Shown here: piece after piece, positions 8,201 to 15,889 of the stretch
Numbering within the stretch: the first letter of the stretch is position 1
How the letters are laid out: each line of letters starts with the position of its first letter
Virus record (IMG/VR): IMGVR_UViG_3300032288_005075
Coordinates: 1-22,820 of that record
From: a virus
Length of the DNA stretch: 22,820 bases
Reading direction: 5' to 3' (one strand)
Notes under the pieces: model-generated
Told to the model about the DNA's origin: nothing
What the model saw: the letters and a program-made list of their open reading frames with translations, nothing else
The model's database searches: none
Translations under genes and position numbers: made by a program

Positions 8201-8497
8201 TCATCCAGCTTTACACCATTATTTGGATTAGCATCCGCACTTAGTGAATTGGCTAATTCATTATTTTTAGTAGGATTAGCAGGAATATTAGCATTACCCG
8301 TTTTAAATGGTTTGGCAGAAAATCCGTTAATAATTGGAGCAGGTGGAGGTGAAAAGAAAGGTGAAAACGATGAACTATTAAACGAAATAAGAGGATTGCG
8401 TTCAGATTTATTATCAGGTAAAATAGCGGTCTACATGGATGGTGAAAATGTTACAGCTGCAGTAGCAGGAATAAATCAAGGTAATCCATTAACTTAA
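5210..8497 (+). CDS. Tape-measure-like tail protein with tandem hydrophobic repeats
   Basis: A 1095-residue protein. Residues 1-230 are charged and coiled-coil-like. The stretch 255-520 is Ala- and Met-rich and helical. A hydrophobic helix near 525-555 leads to a Gly/Pro/Ala linker at about 565-605. Residues 620-1060 are a run of hydrophobic helices, including five units of about 51 residues. This mix of long coiled coil, membrane-like segments and low-complexity linkers, placed between tail assembly and baseplate genes, is typical of a tape measure (role of T4 gp29). If most of it were extended helix, it would fit a tail longer than T4's. It begins 18 nt after its neighbour with an A-rich leader and no Shine-Dalgarno. 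Two long reverse-strand ORFs inside it are codon-bias shadows. The call rests on architecture, not on a specific motif. Confidence 0.78.
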   Translation: MAGANLETPEQLENLRKGYTRAKEIIAEITELRRRGNQLTEEERAKLTEITAEHRKIVTERHLILADGKLMAAQQAKFNSSISDTNLIYAKQRGEIAGINSMYRDLGNAQNQFLQRTQQSLQFQINSANTTSEQREAIGTISTSLTELTSIQQRLAESDGLNLEQQQAIRAEYESKLNTSRLQIANGLANNTITSDQAKLLEAALRNQEESYIIAEKYATVSKETKDRIQSQVEAYNKMKNAARGTLDTIRMTLQSPQALAMAAAAAVTKIMTAALDASKKTGEFFSGYAFSTGILGLAFDDALSTSGKLAKNLGGTREVTSGLQLDILAMGTAFGVGGDAAADLFNQAGKLSGNTGAVAKDMMEATAATARMNGVLPAQMLGDMAKNTEGMMLYAKGSFDQFTKNAAAAAKLGVELSALNNMSKTLLDFESSIESELELNAMLGKEINLNRARELAYMGKQDQAAAEILRQVGGINELRKMDVFQMEQLSKTTGFSVEQLSQMVANGGKLKEELSPIDSMFDGMSETTKGLILAFGGPLIGALATVIAMMIGANSLAAKIGKSVAAALPGGGGAIGGGAPTASGGTPSAPTGNAPGSNVMGPNQQQGLDQTTRGSNAAGKGGGGIGDKLKDLAKGLKAMGNPQVLFGALNLIPTGLGFLLLMPGLPSLFFLSKIDVSRVGKGLSDLSKGLSKMALPSVFVGSLALVAAGIGFGLLTVGVLGMAAVSLLGTSAGTGLISLGTGLTAMSGGLVGAAALSVAALGFTLMTLGIPGMIGIALFGTAAGTGLTALGTGLTALSGGLVGAAALSVAALGFALMTVGLPGMIGVALLGAPASAGLIALTTGLTAFGAAAATGIPFLGVLLLAAFGAALIPLAFALSLVAPLVTAIGSVIVNVITAIAQGIATIVGSLGQFLSTIIPMMSVEAAMGVLAFAGAFVALGFSLFTLGIFGSVAIPTLLALSVFMLALGGAVAILDSSFASLSTSVSTIGETLSTLASSSFTPLFGLASALSELANSLFLVGLAGILALPVLNGLAENPLIIGAGGGEKKGENDELLNEIRGLRSDLLSGKIAVYMDGENVTAAVAGINQGNPLT
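7409..7714 (+). repeat. Two near-identical 153-bp (51-residue) tandem repeats in the tape-measure gene
   Basis: Residues 734-784 and 785-835 share GTGLxxLGTGLTAxSGGLVGAA and the following ALSVAALGF-x-LMT segment almost unchanged. The DNA offset is exactly 153 nt (for example TTAGGAACAGG at 7427 and 7580). More diverged copies lie before (about 7090-7408) and after (to about 7865), giving roughly five units in all. Confidence 0.88.
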
Positions 8498-8501
8498 TAT
8501 C

Positions 8502-11222
8502 ATGGGAAAGAGTTTGTTAGAATTATTTTATAAAAAAGATGTAAAACAACTTTATCAGTTGGAAAACAATGCCGCTGCAAAAGGAAAAACATTATCATCA
8601 AAATATGATATCCGAAATAGTAAAACAAGACAACCGGTATACTCTGCATCTCCATTAATGAGAGTACCCATGTTTCTTCTTCACAAAATAAGGTTGACCG
8701 GTTCAGAAAGAAAAAGTGAAAATTTAATAGAAAATGAGGTAGCAGGATTAAGAAGTTTACGAGGATTAGCCTCACCAATCATATATGGTTCGGAAATAAT
8801 TAGATTAAAATTACAATCAACTCCTACGGTTGAAAGAATGAAAAACGCTCAAGGTGGAGTTCTACCTGGCGTAACTGCATTTGGACAGGCAATAAAGAAA
8901 ACAAGAGAAGCAGTAAATACATTTTTTGGTTTAGCCGATTATCCTATACCAACGACTATAAGTTATAAGTTGGATCAATTAGGAACTAAAGACCCAACAT
9001 ATGATAGGATGATTAAGTTGGGTGAACTTAAAAATAATTTTGTATCATCTTTTCTTGCAAAAGTTTTAAGAGATAGTGCAGGTGGTGCATCTACAATCCC
9101 AAGACAAGTAGTTGGTAATGCAGTAGCGGCAGCTAAGGCTGGATTAAGAAATAAGATAACGGGTGAAGCCCAAAAAAGTTCAAATGGAGCACTTGCAGTC
9201 AAAGAATTTAAAGTGGGAGATCAAACCTCGGTTATATTATACTCAGAATATGGTAAATATTCAAATGCAGGAAAGCCAGGGGAAGTAACCGTAGGTAAAG
9301 CAGCAAGGAACTTAGAGGGAGATGAATCACCCCAAAGAAGTATTAGATTTCAGTACAAAAACCGAATCAAATTAAACCCTGCATATCCTTCAATAACTGC
9401 AACGGGAAATACTGCTTCTCCTTATTCACGAGATTGGTATAATGCAAAACTTGATAATTTTGATTTAGGTGCATCACCTGATAATGCAGTAAAGTACAAA
9501 TATAACTCAGATAACAAGTTTACTCCAGATAATAGTTACACAGCGAATGATTTTGGATTATTTAGAGGAAAAGCCAATCCTGATATTGATAATGATAGAG
9601 AAAATCTTGATAAATTAGATTGGAGAAAAGATTCAAGATTAAAAAATTATTATGAGTATCAACAATTTAAACAATCGTTAAGAGCTACATACGCAACAAA
9701 TCAATCAAACTATTTTGCTGGATATGGAGTAGCGTTTAAAGCAAATACTTTTGGAATCGGAACAAGTGATGATGAGAATTATCCTCTTTATGATAAACCC
9801 GGTGTATTATACCCTGATTCAAGAAACAATGGGTATATACAAAAATTCTATCCACCTCAAGGTGCAGAAGACCAAGATAAAGATGTTTACACAAAAAACA
9901 CAGCATCTCCTGCAACAAATTGGAATACTGCAACTAATCAACTTGAAACACAAGATTACGCAACAAGTGTAGGAGGAGTAAGGTATGGCACTAAATTTTT
10001 CAGAGATTCTGGTGATGTTATAGTACCAACAAAAGATGGACAGAAAACAATAAATGTAAACTCATTAAGACCACAAAAGTTACCATCACCTGAATCACCA
10101 AATACAGGTAAATATTCGTTTGAAAATCAAGTAAAGAACACAGTCAATGGACCACTAAGTGATACATTAGAAAGAAGAAGAGGATTAGGTACAAAACGAG
10201 ATGTATTAAACCAAACAGGAAGATTTACAAATGAAGAACTTAATCAGGTTAGATATGAAGGTAGAACAATAGATGATGTTGATTTAATTACTATGAAATT
10301 TCAAAGGATGAATGACATGTCTGCAATCATCCTGAGAACAACTATAACGGGATTTAGTGAAACATTTACTCCAGGTTGGGAAGGTAATCAATTTTTAGGT
10401 AATCCCTTTAAATTTTATTCATATACAGGTGTAGAAAGAAAAGTATCGTTAACGGTTAAGTTCTACGCAATGTCACAAATAGAGTTAGTTATGATGTGGA
10501 GAAGACTTGAATATCTTGCACATTTTACATACCCATATGGGTATAGTGATTCCGGTACTATACCATCGTTATTTTACTTTACATTAGGATCAATGTATGT
10601 AAAAAAGCCAGGAATACTTACTTCACTTACATATAATATTGATGATAATCAACAATTGTGGGAAATAGGTGGAACAGGAAAAGCAAAGGTATCGTTTGAT
10701 ACAGAAAAAAATGAGCATAGATATGTTCCTGCATTCGATGGAGTGTTTTATAGAGATTTAAGATTTAAAGAAGATACATTAAGAATAACAGATGTAGAGC
10801 AAGCTTACCCAGATAATCCAGCGGGAAATCAATCTGTTGTGGATATCAGTAGTATAAATATAGATGAGTATAAACTACCAAAATTTGTTAATGCACAATT
10901 AGAAATAACATTCTTAGAAGCACCAGCCGATACTGCTACAAATGTTTATGGATTTGGTAAACCTGCCGCTAGAGGTAGTAATTTCGGTTCAACACCCGGT
11001 TCTTACGCTACATTAGGTGCAGGTAATGGAAAAGCATTTGATAGTGAAGGGTTTAAAGCTGCAACTGAAGAAAGAGCTAAACAAATTGCAACAGAGCAAC
11101 TAAATAAAGAGAAAAAAAAGAAAGATAGTGAAGATGCGTATAGAAAGAAAGAGGCAGACGCTGCAAAAAGAAATTCTACAACATCAACATACTTAGGTAT
11201 GGGAGTTTATACACGAGGATAA
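8502..11222 (+). CDS. Large baseplate/tail-tube-associated structural protein
   Basis: A 906-residue protein lying 4 nt after the tape-measure stop. The N-terminal 140 residues (with SPLMRVPMFLLHKIRLTG) are ordered. Residues 150-560 are hydrophilic and rich in Asn, Asp, Tyr and Lys. Residues about 575-850 form a compact domain with RTTITGFSETFTPGWEG, then a YSYTGVERKVSLTVKFYA strand pair, a WRRLEYLAHFTYP helix and a GILTSLTYNID strand. Similar domains occur in myovirus baseplate or tube-initiator proteins (gp48/gp54 type), and that is my best guess. A Lys/Glu-rich coiled segment (855-895) ends the protein. No enzyme motif is visible. The structural role is fairly sure from context; the exact counterpart is not. 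Confidence 0.75.
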   Translation: MGKSLLELFYKKDVKQLYQLENNAAAKGKTLSSKYDIRNSKTRQPVYSASPLMRVPMFLLHKIRLTGSERKSENLIENEVAGLRSLRGLASPIIYGSEIIRLKLQSTPTVERMKNAQGGVLPGVTAFGQAIKKTREAVNTFFGLADYPIPTTISYKLDQLGTKDPTYDRMIKLGELKNNFVSSFLAKVLRDSAGGASTIPRQVVGNAVAAAKAGLRNKITGEAQKSSNGALAVKEFKVGDQTSVILYSEYGKYSNAGKPGEVTVGKAARNLEGDESPQRSIRFQYKNRIKLNPAYPSITATGNTASPYSRDWYNAKLDNFDLGASPDNAVKYKYNSDNKFTPDNSYTANDFGLFRGKANPDIDNDRENLDKLDWRKDSRLKNYYEYQQFKQSLRATYATNQSNYFAGYGVAFKANTFGIGTSDDENYPLYDKPGVLYPDSRNNGYIQKFYPPQGAEDQDKDVYTKNTASPATNWNTATNQLETQDYATSVGGVRYGTKFFRDSGDVIVPTKDGQKTINVNSLRPQKLPSPESPNTGKYSFENQVKNTVNGPLSDTLERRRGLGTKRDVLNQTGRFTNEELNQVRYEGRTIDDVDLITMKFQRMNDMSAIILRTTITGFSETFTPGWEGNQFLGNPFKFYSYTGVERKVSLTVKFYAMSQIELVMMWRRLEYLAHFTYPYGYSDSGTIPSLFYFTLGSMYVKKPGILTSLTYNIDDNQQLWEIGGTGKAKVSFDTEKNEHRYVPAFDGVFYRDLRFKEDTLRITDVEQAYPDNPAGNQSVVDISSINIDEYKLPKFVNAQLEITFLEAPADTATNVYGFGKPAARGSNFGSTPGSYATLGAGNGKAFDSEGFKAATEERAKQIATEQLNKEKKKKDSEDAYRKKEADAAKRNSTTSTYLGMGVYTRG

Positions 11223-11231
11223 TTTTTTAGT

Positions 11232-11528
11232 ATGATAAAACGATACGATAATCCATCAACCGGCCCCAAAAGATTACCAAATGGACAAACCGTTAGGATA
11301 ATAAAACCATTTCAAAGTATACCAAAATCAGATGATGATATATACATCCGTACAGAAGAGGGTGATAGGCTTGATTTGATAGCTATGGAATTTTATGGTG
11401 ACCCAACTTTATGGTGGATAATTGCAATTGCAAATAACATAAATTCTGCCGATATTGGAGTTAATAGTGGAGTAGAGTTAAGAATACCCAGAGATTTAGA
11501 ATACATAAACTCATTAACACAAATATAG
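11232..11528 (+). CDS. LysM-like baseplate protein (gp53/P2 gpX type)
   Basis: A 98-residue protein. Residues about 40-95 carry the LysM-like pattern of phage tail proteins: EGDRLDLIAMEFYGDPTLWW, then IAIANNI, then a GVELRIP end. In T4 this type of domain is found in baseplate wedge protein gp53, and in P2 in gpX. The domain is thought to stabilise protein-protein contacts in the baseplate rather than to bind peptidoglycan. It lies 9 nt after the large baseplate gene and 3 nt before the hub-like gene, which fits this role. The leader shows no Shine-Dalgarno at usable distance. Confidence 0.85.
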   Translation: MIKRYDNPSTGPKRLPNGQTVRIIKPFQSIPKSDDDIYIRTEEGDRLDLIAMEFYGDPTLWWIIAIANNINSADIGVNSGVELRIPRDLEYINSLTQI

Positions 11529-11531
11529 AAA

Positions 11532-13757
11532 ATGTCAATTTTTCAAAGTGAAGTTTTTCCTTATATTGGAAGAGAATTACAAGCAAGAACGAATACTGCG
11601 GTTGCATCAAAAATGAAACCATGGATATTAGTTCGTTCAAATGTATCACCGGGAAAAGTTTTAGGAACTTTATCATACGGTTCATTTGGACAATCATATG
11701 GGGCAGATTTAAGACCTAACCCACTTATAACCGATTGGTCTATTGATTTTTCATCTAGAGGTACACTACGCAAAGGTACACTAAAAATAAAATGTTTTTC
11801 TGTCTCTCAGTTAGAAGAAATACAAAAATATTTTATGGAACCAGGTATGAGTGTATTTGTACAATGGGGATGGACACAAACCGCTACAACGGGAATGCCA
11901 GTTAGTGCGTTACCATTAGATGCAAATTTTCAAAGAGCATTTTATAGAAATGTTGAAGTTCTTCAGGCATATAGGAATGATAAACTTGGATGCTATGATA
12001 ATATGCTAGGAATTATATCTAAAGCAGAATCATCGGTAAGTGGAAACGAATTTGAAGTTACTTGTAAAATATGTTCGTTAGGTGAATTACTACAAGGGTT
12101 ATCAAGTAAAGGCACTTCATTAGGAAGTGATAATGAAAATGCAACAGAAGGTAAAGTAAAAGGAAAAAGTTTTTATGATAGGGATATAAAGCAGCAAAGG
12201 GTAAGCAAAAATTGGAAAGCAGCCAGCTTTATGGCGTTCTATAATGCATTACCTGATTCATTAAAAGATAACACAACTTATGGTTTATGGAATAGTTCTG
12301 ATATAAAAGGTGGTGAATTTATAAATTATGATGAATCAATTGCAGAAACCGTAAAAGATGAAACACAAGATGAATCTTGGTATGAAATTTTTGAAAATAA
12401 TGATTTTGATTTTTTGGGTAAAAATATAATACCACAAGATGATGAGAGCCCAGTAAGTCCAAACAAATATGTAAAGTTTGATTTTTTAGTAAAATTGTAT
12501 AATAGGATTTGCACAGTCAGAAACGGTCAAAACATTGAAGATATAAATTTTCCGATAGATATTGGAACAAAGGCAAAACCAACAGCAATTTGTGGTGCGT
12601 TTCGTGAAATATACTCACCTGATTCTGCAATCTTCATACCAAATGATAGTGCGCATAATTGGTATGCTAAATTAGAAGCTTATACTATTTTACCCGCGGC
12701 AGGTGGAACAGATGATAGATATGGTTCTGGTATATACGCATCCGCAACTGCAGAATCAGCAAAACCAAATGTAAACTATCCACAATTTTTGGATAATACT
12801 ATTCCAACACTTGACCCATCATATCCTAACGGAAAAATTAGTTTTCCTGATTCAAGGTCAGGACCACCTACGGCAGAGGGTAAACCAATGGACCCATACA
12901 CTTGGGGGTGGATTGGCGATATTTATGTTGAACATGGAGTAGCCATGAGTTTTTTAGAATCGTTTGAAGAAGGTGCTTTAAGTTCACTAACAAATATACT
13001 ACAAGTTATGTCTGATGCAGTTGGAGGATTTTGGTTTTTTCAACCAAAACAAGCAGATTCTGGTGGTGAACGAATTACAATAATGGATTTTGCTCAAAAA
13101 AGTATAGAAAAACCAAACCCCTTAAAATTACAATTATACGGACCAAGTAGTGTATTTTTAGATGCAAGTTTTAATTTTGATATACCAAAAGCATTGGCAT
13201 CTAGAGTAATTATGACAAGATCAACTAAGGGTGAAGTGGAATCATATCCACCCACATATAGCTTGTTTTCTGAAGATGCGCAAGATGAAGTAATAACTGA
13301 AGATTTTTTATCTGCTCAAACATACACCCCACCTGCAGCAGAAACACCACAACCTGGCCCAACTGCGGATGAAAAGAAGAAAGAGGCATGGATAAAAATT
13401 AGAGAGAATAGCCAAATTTTAGTAAGCCCTGAATATAATGGCTCAGGATATATAGATAAATGGTTAGTACCGGGAGTTGGAAATGATTTGCAAGTTTTTA
13501 TGTCTTTTGTTAAAAAGGCTGCTAAAGAAAATAAAACTAGCAATACAGGTTCACCACTACCAATAAAAGTAAATTTTACGGTATTAGGTATTAGTGGATT
13601 TAAGTTTGGTGATTTATTATCCATACAGGGGTTACCTGCAAAGTATAGCAGTCCTAAAACTGGTTACTTTCAAATAATAGAAGTGAAACATAAGGTTGAT
13701 AATTCTAAGTGGACTACTGAGGTTGAAGCACATTTTAGACCATTACCACCTGCATAA
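11532..13757 (+). CDS. Baseplate hub-like protein (gp27/gpD type)
   Basis: A 741-residue protein. The N-terminal part (residues about 60-200) has the beta-rich pattern LITDWSIDFSSRGTLRKGTLKIKC and VFVQWGWTQ, followed by a hub-type FEVTCKICSLGELL strand. The C-terminus (about 680-741) has the pattern LGISGFKFGDLLSIQGLP, then GYFQIIEVKH and WTTEVEAHFRPLP. This ending is familiar from hub proteins that sit below the tube (T4 gp27, P2 gpD-like). The middle (200-600) is long and variable. No lysozyme motif is seen, so a cell-wall enzyme must be elsewhere. The gene begins 3 nt after the LysM-like gene and belongs to the same operon. The hub call is good, but a wedge protein cannot be excluded. Confidence 0.78.
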   Translation: MSIFQSEVFPYIGRELQARTNTAVASKMKPWILVRSNVSPGKVLGTLSYGSFGQSYGADLRPNPLITDWSIDFSSRGTLRKGTLKIKCFSVSQLEEIQKYFMEPGMSVFVQWGWTQTATTGMPVSALPLDANFQRAFYRNVEVLQAYRNDKLGCYDNMLGIISKAESSVSGNEFEVTCKICSLGELLQGLSSKGTSLGSDNENATEGKVKGKSFYDRDIKQQRVSKNWKAASFMAFYNALPDSLKDNTTYGLWNSSDIKGGEFINYDESIAETVKDETQDESWYEIFENNDFDFLGKNIIPQDDESPVSPNKYVKFDFLVKLYNRICTVRNGQNIEDINFPIDIGTKAKPTAICGAFREIYSPDSAIFIPNDSAHNWYAKLEAYTILPAAGGTDDRYGSGIYASATAESAKPNVNYPQFLDNTIPTLDPSYPNGKISFPDSRSGPPTAEGKPMDPYTWGWIGDIYVEHGVAMSFLESFEEGALSSLTNILQVMSDAVGGFWFFQPKQADSGGERITIMDFAQKSIEKPNPLKLQLYGPSSVFLDASFNFDIPKALASRVIMTRSTKGEVESYPPTYSLFSEDAQDEVITEDFLSAQTYTPPAAETPQPGPTADEKKKEAWIKIRENSQILVSPEYNGSGYIDKWLVPGVGNDLQVFMSFVKKAAKENKTSNTGSPLPIKVNFTVLGISGFKFGDLLSIQGLPAKYSSPKTGYFQIIEVKHKVDNSKWTTEVEAHFRPLPPA

Positions 13758-13772
13758 TAACTAACTAAACAA

Positions 13773-14174
13773 ATGAAAGATAGATACATACAATTAGCTG
13801 GTAAAAAAAGAATACAAAATCGTATACCACAGGTGTATTTACCTAATCCAAGTTCGTTTGATTATAAAAGTGGATTGATACGCCGATATTTTATTCAGGC
13901 TAGAGATTTTAAATATTCACCAATATTTGAAGTAACAGAATCAGAGTATGCCAAGATAATAACAACGGATAGTTATTATAAAGGTGTTCAGTTAAATTGG
14001 AGAATAACAGGAGAACTTAGAGATTCTTTTTTTGCCAAAGATGATGGAACACTCATAAGAACAATATCTGCAGTTAATTTTAATCGTATGTCAATAAAAG
14101 AGGCAGCTAAAACAATGCCCGATATTGCACTCTATTTAGTAGATTTAAAGCAATTTTATAAACCATCTGTGTAA
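13773..14174 (+). CDS. Unknown 133-residue protein at the end of the baseplate operon
   Basis: A basic N-terminus (MKDRYIQLAGKKRIQNRIPQVYLP) leads to a mixed alpha/beta body with KSGLIRRYFIQARDF and a WRITGELRDSFF segment, ending in a PDIALYLVDLKQFY helix. No family is recognised. It follows the hub-like gene by 15 nt and is the last gene before the polymerase. It is probably co-transcribed with the baseplate genes, so a small tail or baseplate part is likely by context only. Confidence 0.78.
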   Translation: MKDRYIQLAGKKRIQNRIPQVYLPNPSSFDYKSGLIRRYFIQARDFKYSPIFEVTESEYAKIITTDSYYKGVQLNWRITGELRDSFFAKDDGTLIRTISAVNFNRMSIKEAAKTMPDIALYLVDLKQFYKPSV

Positions 14175-14189
14175 ATTGTAAAATTCAGG

Positions 14190-14202
14190 TTTTATTCGTA
14201 TA
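14190..14202 (+). promoter_or_regulatory. Second promoter-like motif TTTTATTCGTATA before the polymerase gene
   Basis: TTTTATTCGTATA recurs with one change (TTTTATTCCTATA) at 18942-18954. The two sites precede the polymerase gene and the DUF1599-like gene that opens the gp32-uvsX run. The motif lies only 9 nt before the ATG at 14212. With two copies this is tentative. Confidence 0.35.
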
Positions 14203-14211
14203 CTATACCTG

Positions 14212-15450
14212 ATGGTAAAATTTGTTGAGAGTAATCAGGTACTAACTGAATTCTTATCTGAATACAAGGGTAAGGGTAGTATTATTTTTCCAATTTTTCA
14301 GAACCGAACCACACACCCGATACATAACCGATTAGTGATTGTATTGGTTTACATTGGAAAAGATTGTTGGGTATTAGCAAACGAACATAATGATTCACTT
14401 TCTATTAACTTAGATATATTAGAACAAAGTGAAGCCACAAAATGGGTATTTGATACAAAGTGGTTGATTCACAAACTTAAATTATCTAATACTAAAAGTG
14501 TGGATGTCTCATATCATTTAAGTGAACTTAAAACCTACGATTATGCATCATTGTATCACGCATTAACCCAGTTTTACAAAACACCGAATGATTTATCATT
14601 CATTCCTATAACTAAGATAATTGAAAAAGTAAGTGATTTTGTAAACGATAATTTGAAGTATGTAAACGATAGTGTAAGTGGGTTTGATAAGTACAATGAT
14701 TTAGTGTTACCTGCGTTTAATTTAATAGAAGGAAATGGTATACCAACCAAATTTGGAAAAGAGTATTCCTTATATAACAACTTTACAATCACAGGTAGAC
14801 CAACTAACAATTTTGGTGGAGTAAATTATTCTGCACTAAACAAATCAGATGGAAGTAGAGACCACATCGTGAGTGAATTAGGTGAGTTCTACCAATACGA
14901 TTATGATGGGTATCACATACGATTAATCAGTAAATTGATAGGAGAACCGATACCAGAATCATCCGCACACGAATGGTTAGGAAAACAATATTTTGGAAAG
15001 GATGAATTGACCGATGAAGAGTATCAAGTAAGTAAAGCAATAACTTTTCGTCAGTTGTATGGAGGTATTGACCCACACAATTTATCAATGCCATTCTTTG
15101 ATAGAACAAATCAATTTATTAAAACACTATACAATGATTTCTTAGTTAAGGGGTATATACAGACCCGATTTGGGAAACGAATACCGTTTCAAAAAATAGA
15201 AAATCACAATCCCCAAAAGGTATTTAATTATTATCTACAAGCTTTGGAAACCGAAACCAATGTAATGATATTAGGTAGATTAAATGAATTGCTAAAAGGT
15301 AAACGGACAAAGTTAATTCTGTATACATACGATTCATTCCTATTTGATGTTGATGTAGAAGAACTCAATATACTCCCTACAATCGAATCAATTTTACATT
15401 TAATAGCACCTACGGAGGTATCAAAAAATAGTATTTACGGGAAAATCTAA
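14212..15450 (+). CDS. Short, divergent family A DNA polymerase
   Basis: A 412-residue protein with the palm and fingers motifs of DNA polymerase I-type enzymes. Motif A is YDYDGYHIR with Asp230; the Glu usual five residues later is His. Motif B is SKAITFRQLYGG with Lys275, Phe279 and Tyr283 at the usual 4- and 8-residue spacing. A TRFGKRIPF segment matches the T-x-x-GRR region. Motif C is LILYTYDSFLFDV with Asp374, where the usual His-Asp-Glu is Tyr-Asp-Ser. Both metal-binding Asp residues are therefore kept. The N-terminal 140 residues resemble the place of a 3'-5' exonuclease (WVFDTKWLIHKL, KTYDYASLYHAL), but no DxE motif is visible, so proofreading looks absent. The protein is much shorter than Klenow-type enzymes. 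T4 itself uses a family B polymerase. I infer a DNA-synthesising role, main or accessory. Confidence 0.83.
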   Translation: MVKFVESNQVLTEFLSEYKGKGSIIFPIFQNRTTHPIHNRLVIVLVYIGKDCWVLANEHNDSLSINLDILEQSEATKWVFDTKWLIHKLKLSNTKSVDVSYHLSELKTYDYASLYHALTQFYKTPNDLSFIPITKIIEKVSDFVNDNLKYVNDSVSGFDKYNDLVLPAFNLIEGNGIPTKFGKEYSLYNNFTITGRPTNNFGGVNYSALNKSDGSRDHIVSELGEFYQYDYDGYHIRLISKLIGEPIPESSAHEWLGKQYFGKDELTDEEYQVSKAITFRQLYGGIDPHNLSMPFFDRTNQFIKTLYNDFLVKGYIQTRFGKRIPFQKIENHNPQKVFNYYLQALETETNVMILGRLNELLKGKRTKLILYTYDSFLFDVDVEELNILPTIESILHLIAPTEVSKNSIYGKI

Positions 15451-15458
15451 TACTTATA
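15451..15458 (+). promoter_or_regulatory. Promoter-like element TACTTATA after the polymerase gene
   Basis: It starts right after the polymerase stop codon (15448-15450). The 12-mer TACTTATATATG is identical to that at 3873-3884. It ends 29 nt before ATG 15488 and may start a transcript for the two unknown genes that follow. Confidence 0.5.
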
Positions 15459-15487
15459 TATGTACAAAAGTATTAACGACCTCGTAA

Positions 15488-15886
15488 ATGATAAAGACAC
15501 AATTATTATGTACATTCACAACCGAATCAGAGTTGCAGACTGTACTGAAAAATATAAGAGAAACTTATAAGATAGTATATAACTACATTTATATCCTACA
15601 AAACAAAAACATACCATCTGATTTATATATAACCTATAACATAGATGTAGAGTTCAAACCTGATACCCAATTAATTAACACCATTCTTGTTCATAGAAAG
15701 AAGCAATCAAATACCATATATACAATCAATGCCCTAAACCAATTGATTAAGCAGGATAATGGTGGAGTATTGGATTCCAAGTTTAGTGTAGATTGGGAAA
15801 AGTACAAAAATTGCATTATTTTAACCGGAACTGATGGTATAAGACAAATTCCTACAAAGATATTTGAAAAGATACAATTCTCTTAA
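15488..15886 (+). CDS. Unknown 132-residue protein
   Basis: Alternating strands and helices: MIKTQLLCTFTTESELQTVL, a YKIVYNYIYIL strand, a DLYITYNIDVEF strand, a TIYTINALNQLIK helix and a CIILTGTDGIRQIP end. The opening strand plus helix resembles small ferredoxin-like folds, but no known family or active site is recognised. It sits 37 nt after the polymerase gene, behind a promoter-like element, and 3 nt before the 1016-residue gene, so these two are probably translated from one message. Function unknown. Confidence 0.78.
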   Translation: MIKTQLLCTFTTESELQTVLKNIRETYKIVYNYIYILQNKNIPSDLYITYNIDVEFKPDTQLINTILVHRKKQSNTIYTINALNQLIKQDNGGVLDSKFSVDWEKYKNCIILTGTDGIRQIPTKIFEKIQFS

Positions 15887-15889
15887 ATT

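Noticed and set aside
9751-9972. A 73-residue forward ORF inside the large baseplate gene
   Set aside because: It is fully contained in a good gene in another frame, with no recognisable features.
15460-15570. A 36-residue ORF starting at the ATG inside TACTTATATATG
   Set aside because: It overlaps the 15488 gene in another frame, has no leader if the element is a promoter, and shows no protein-like pattern.
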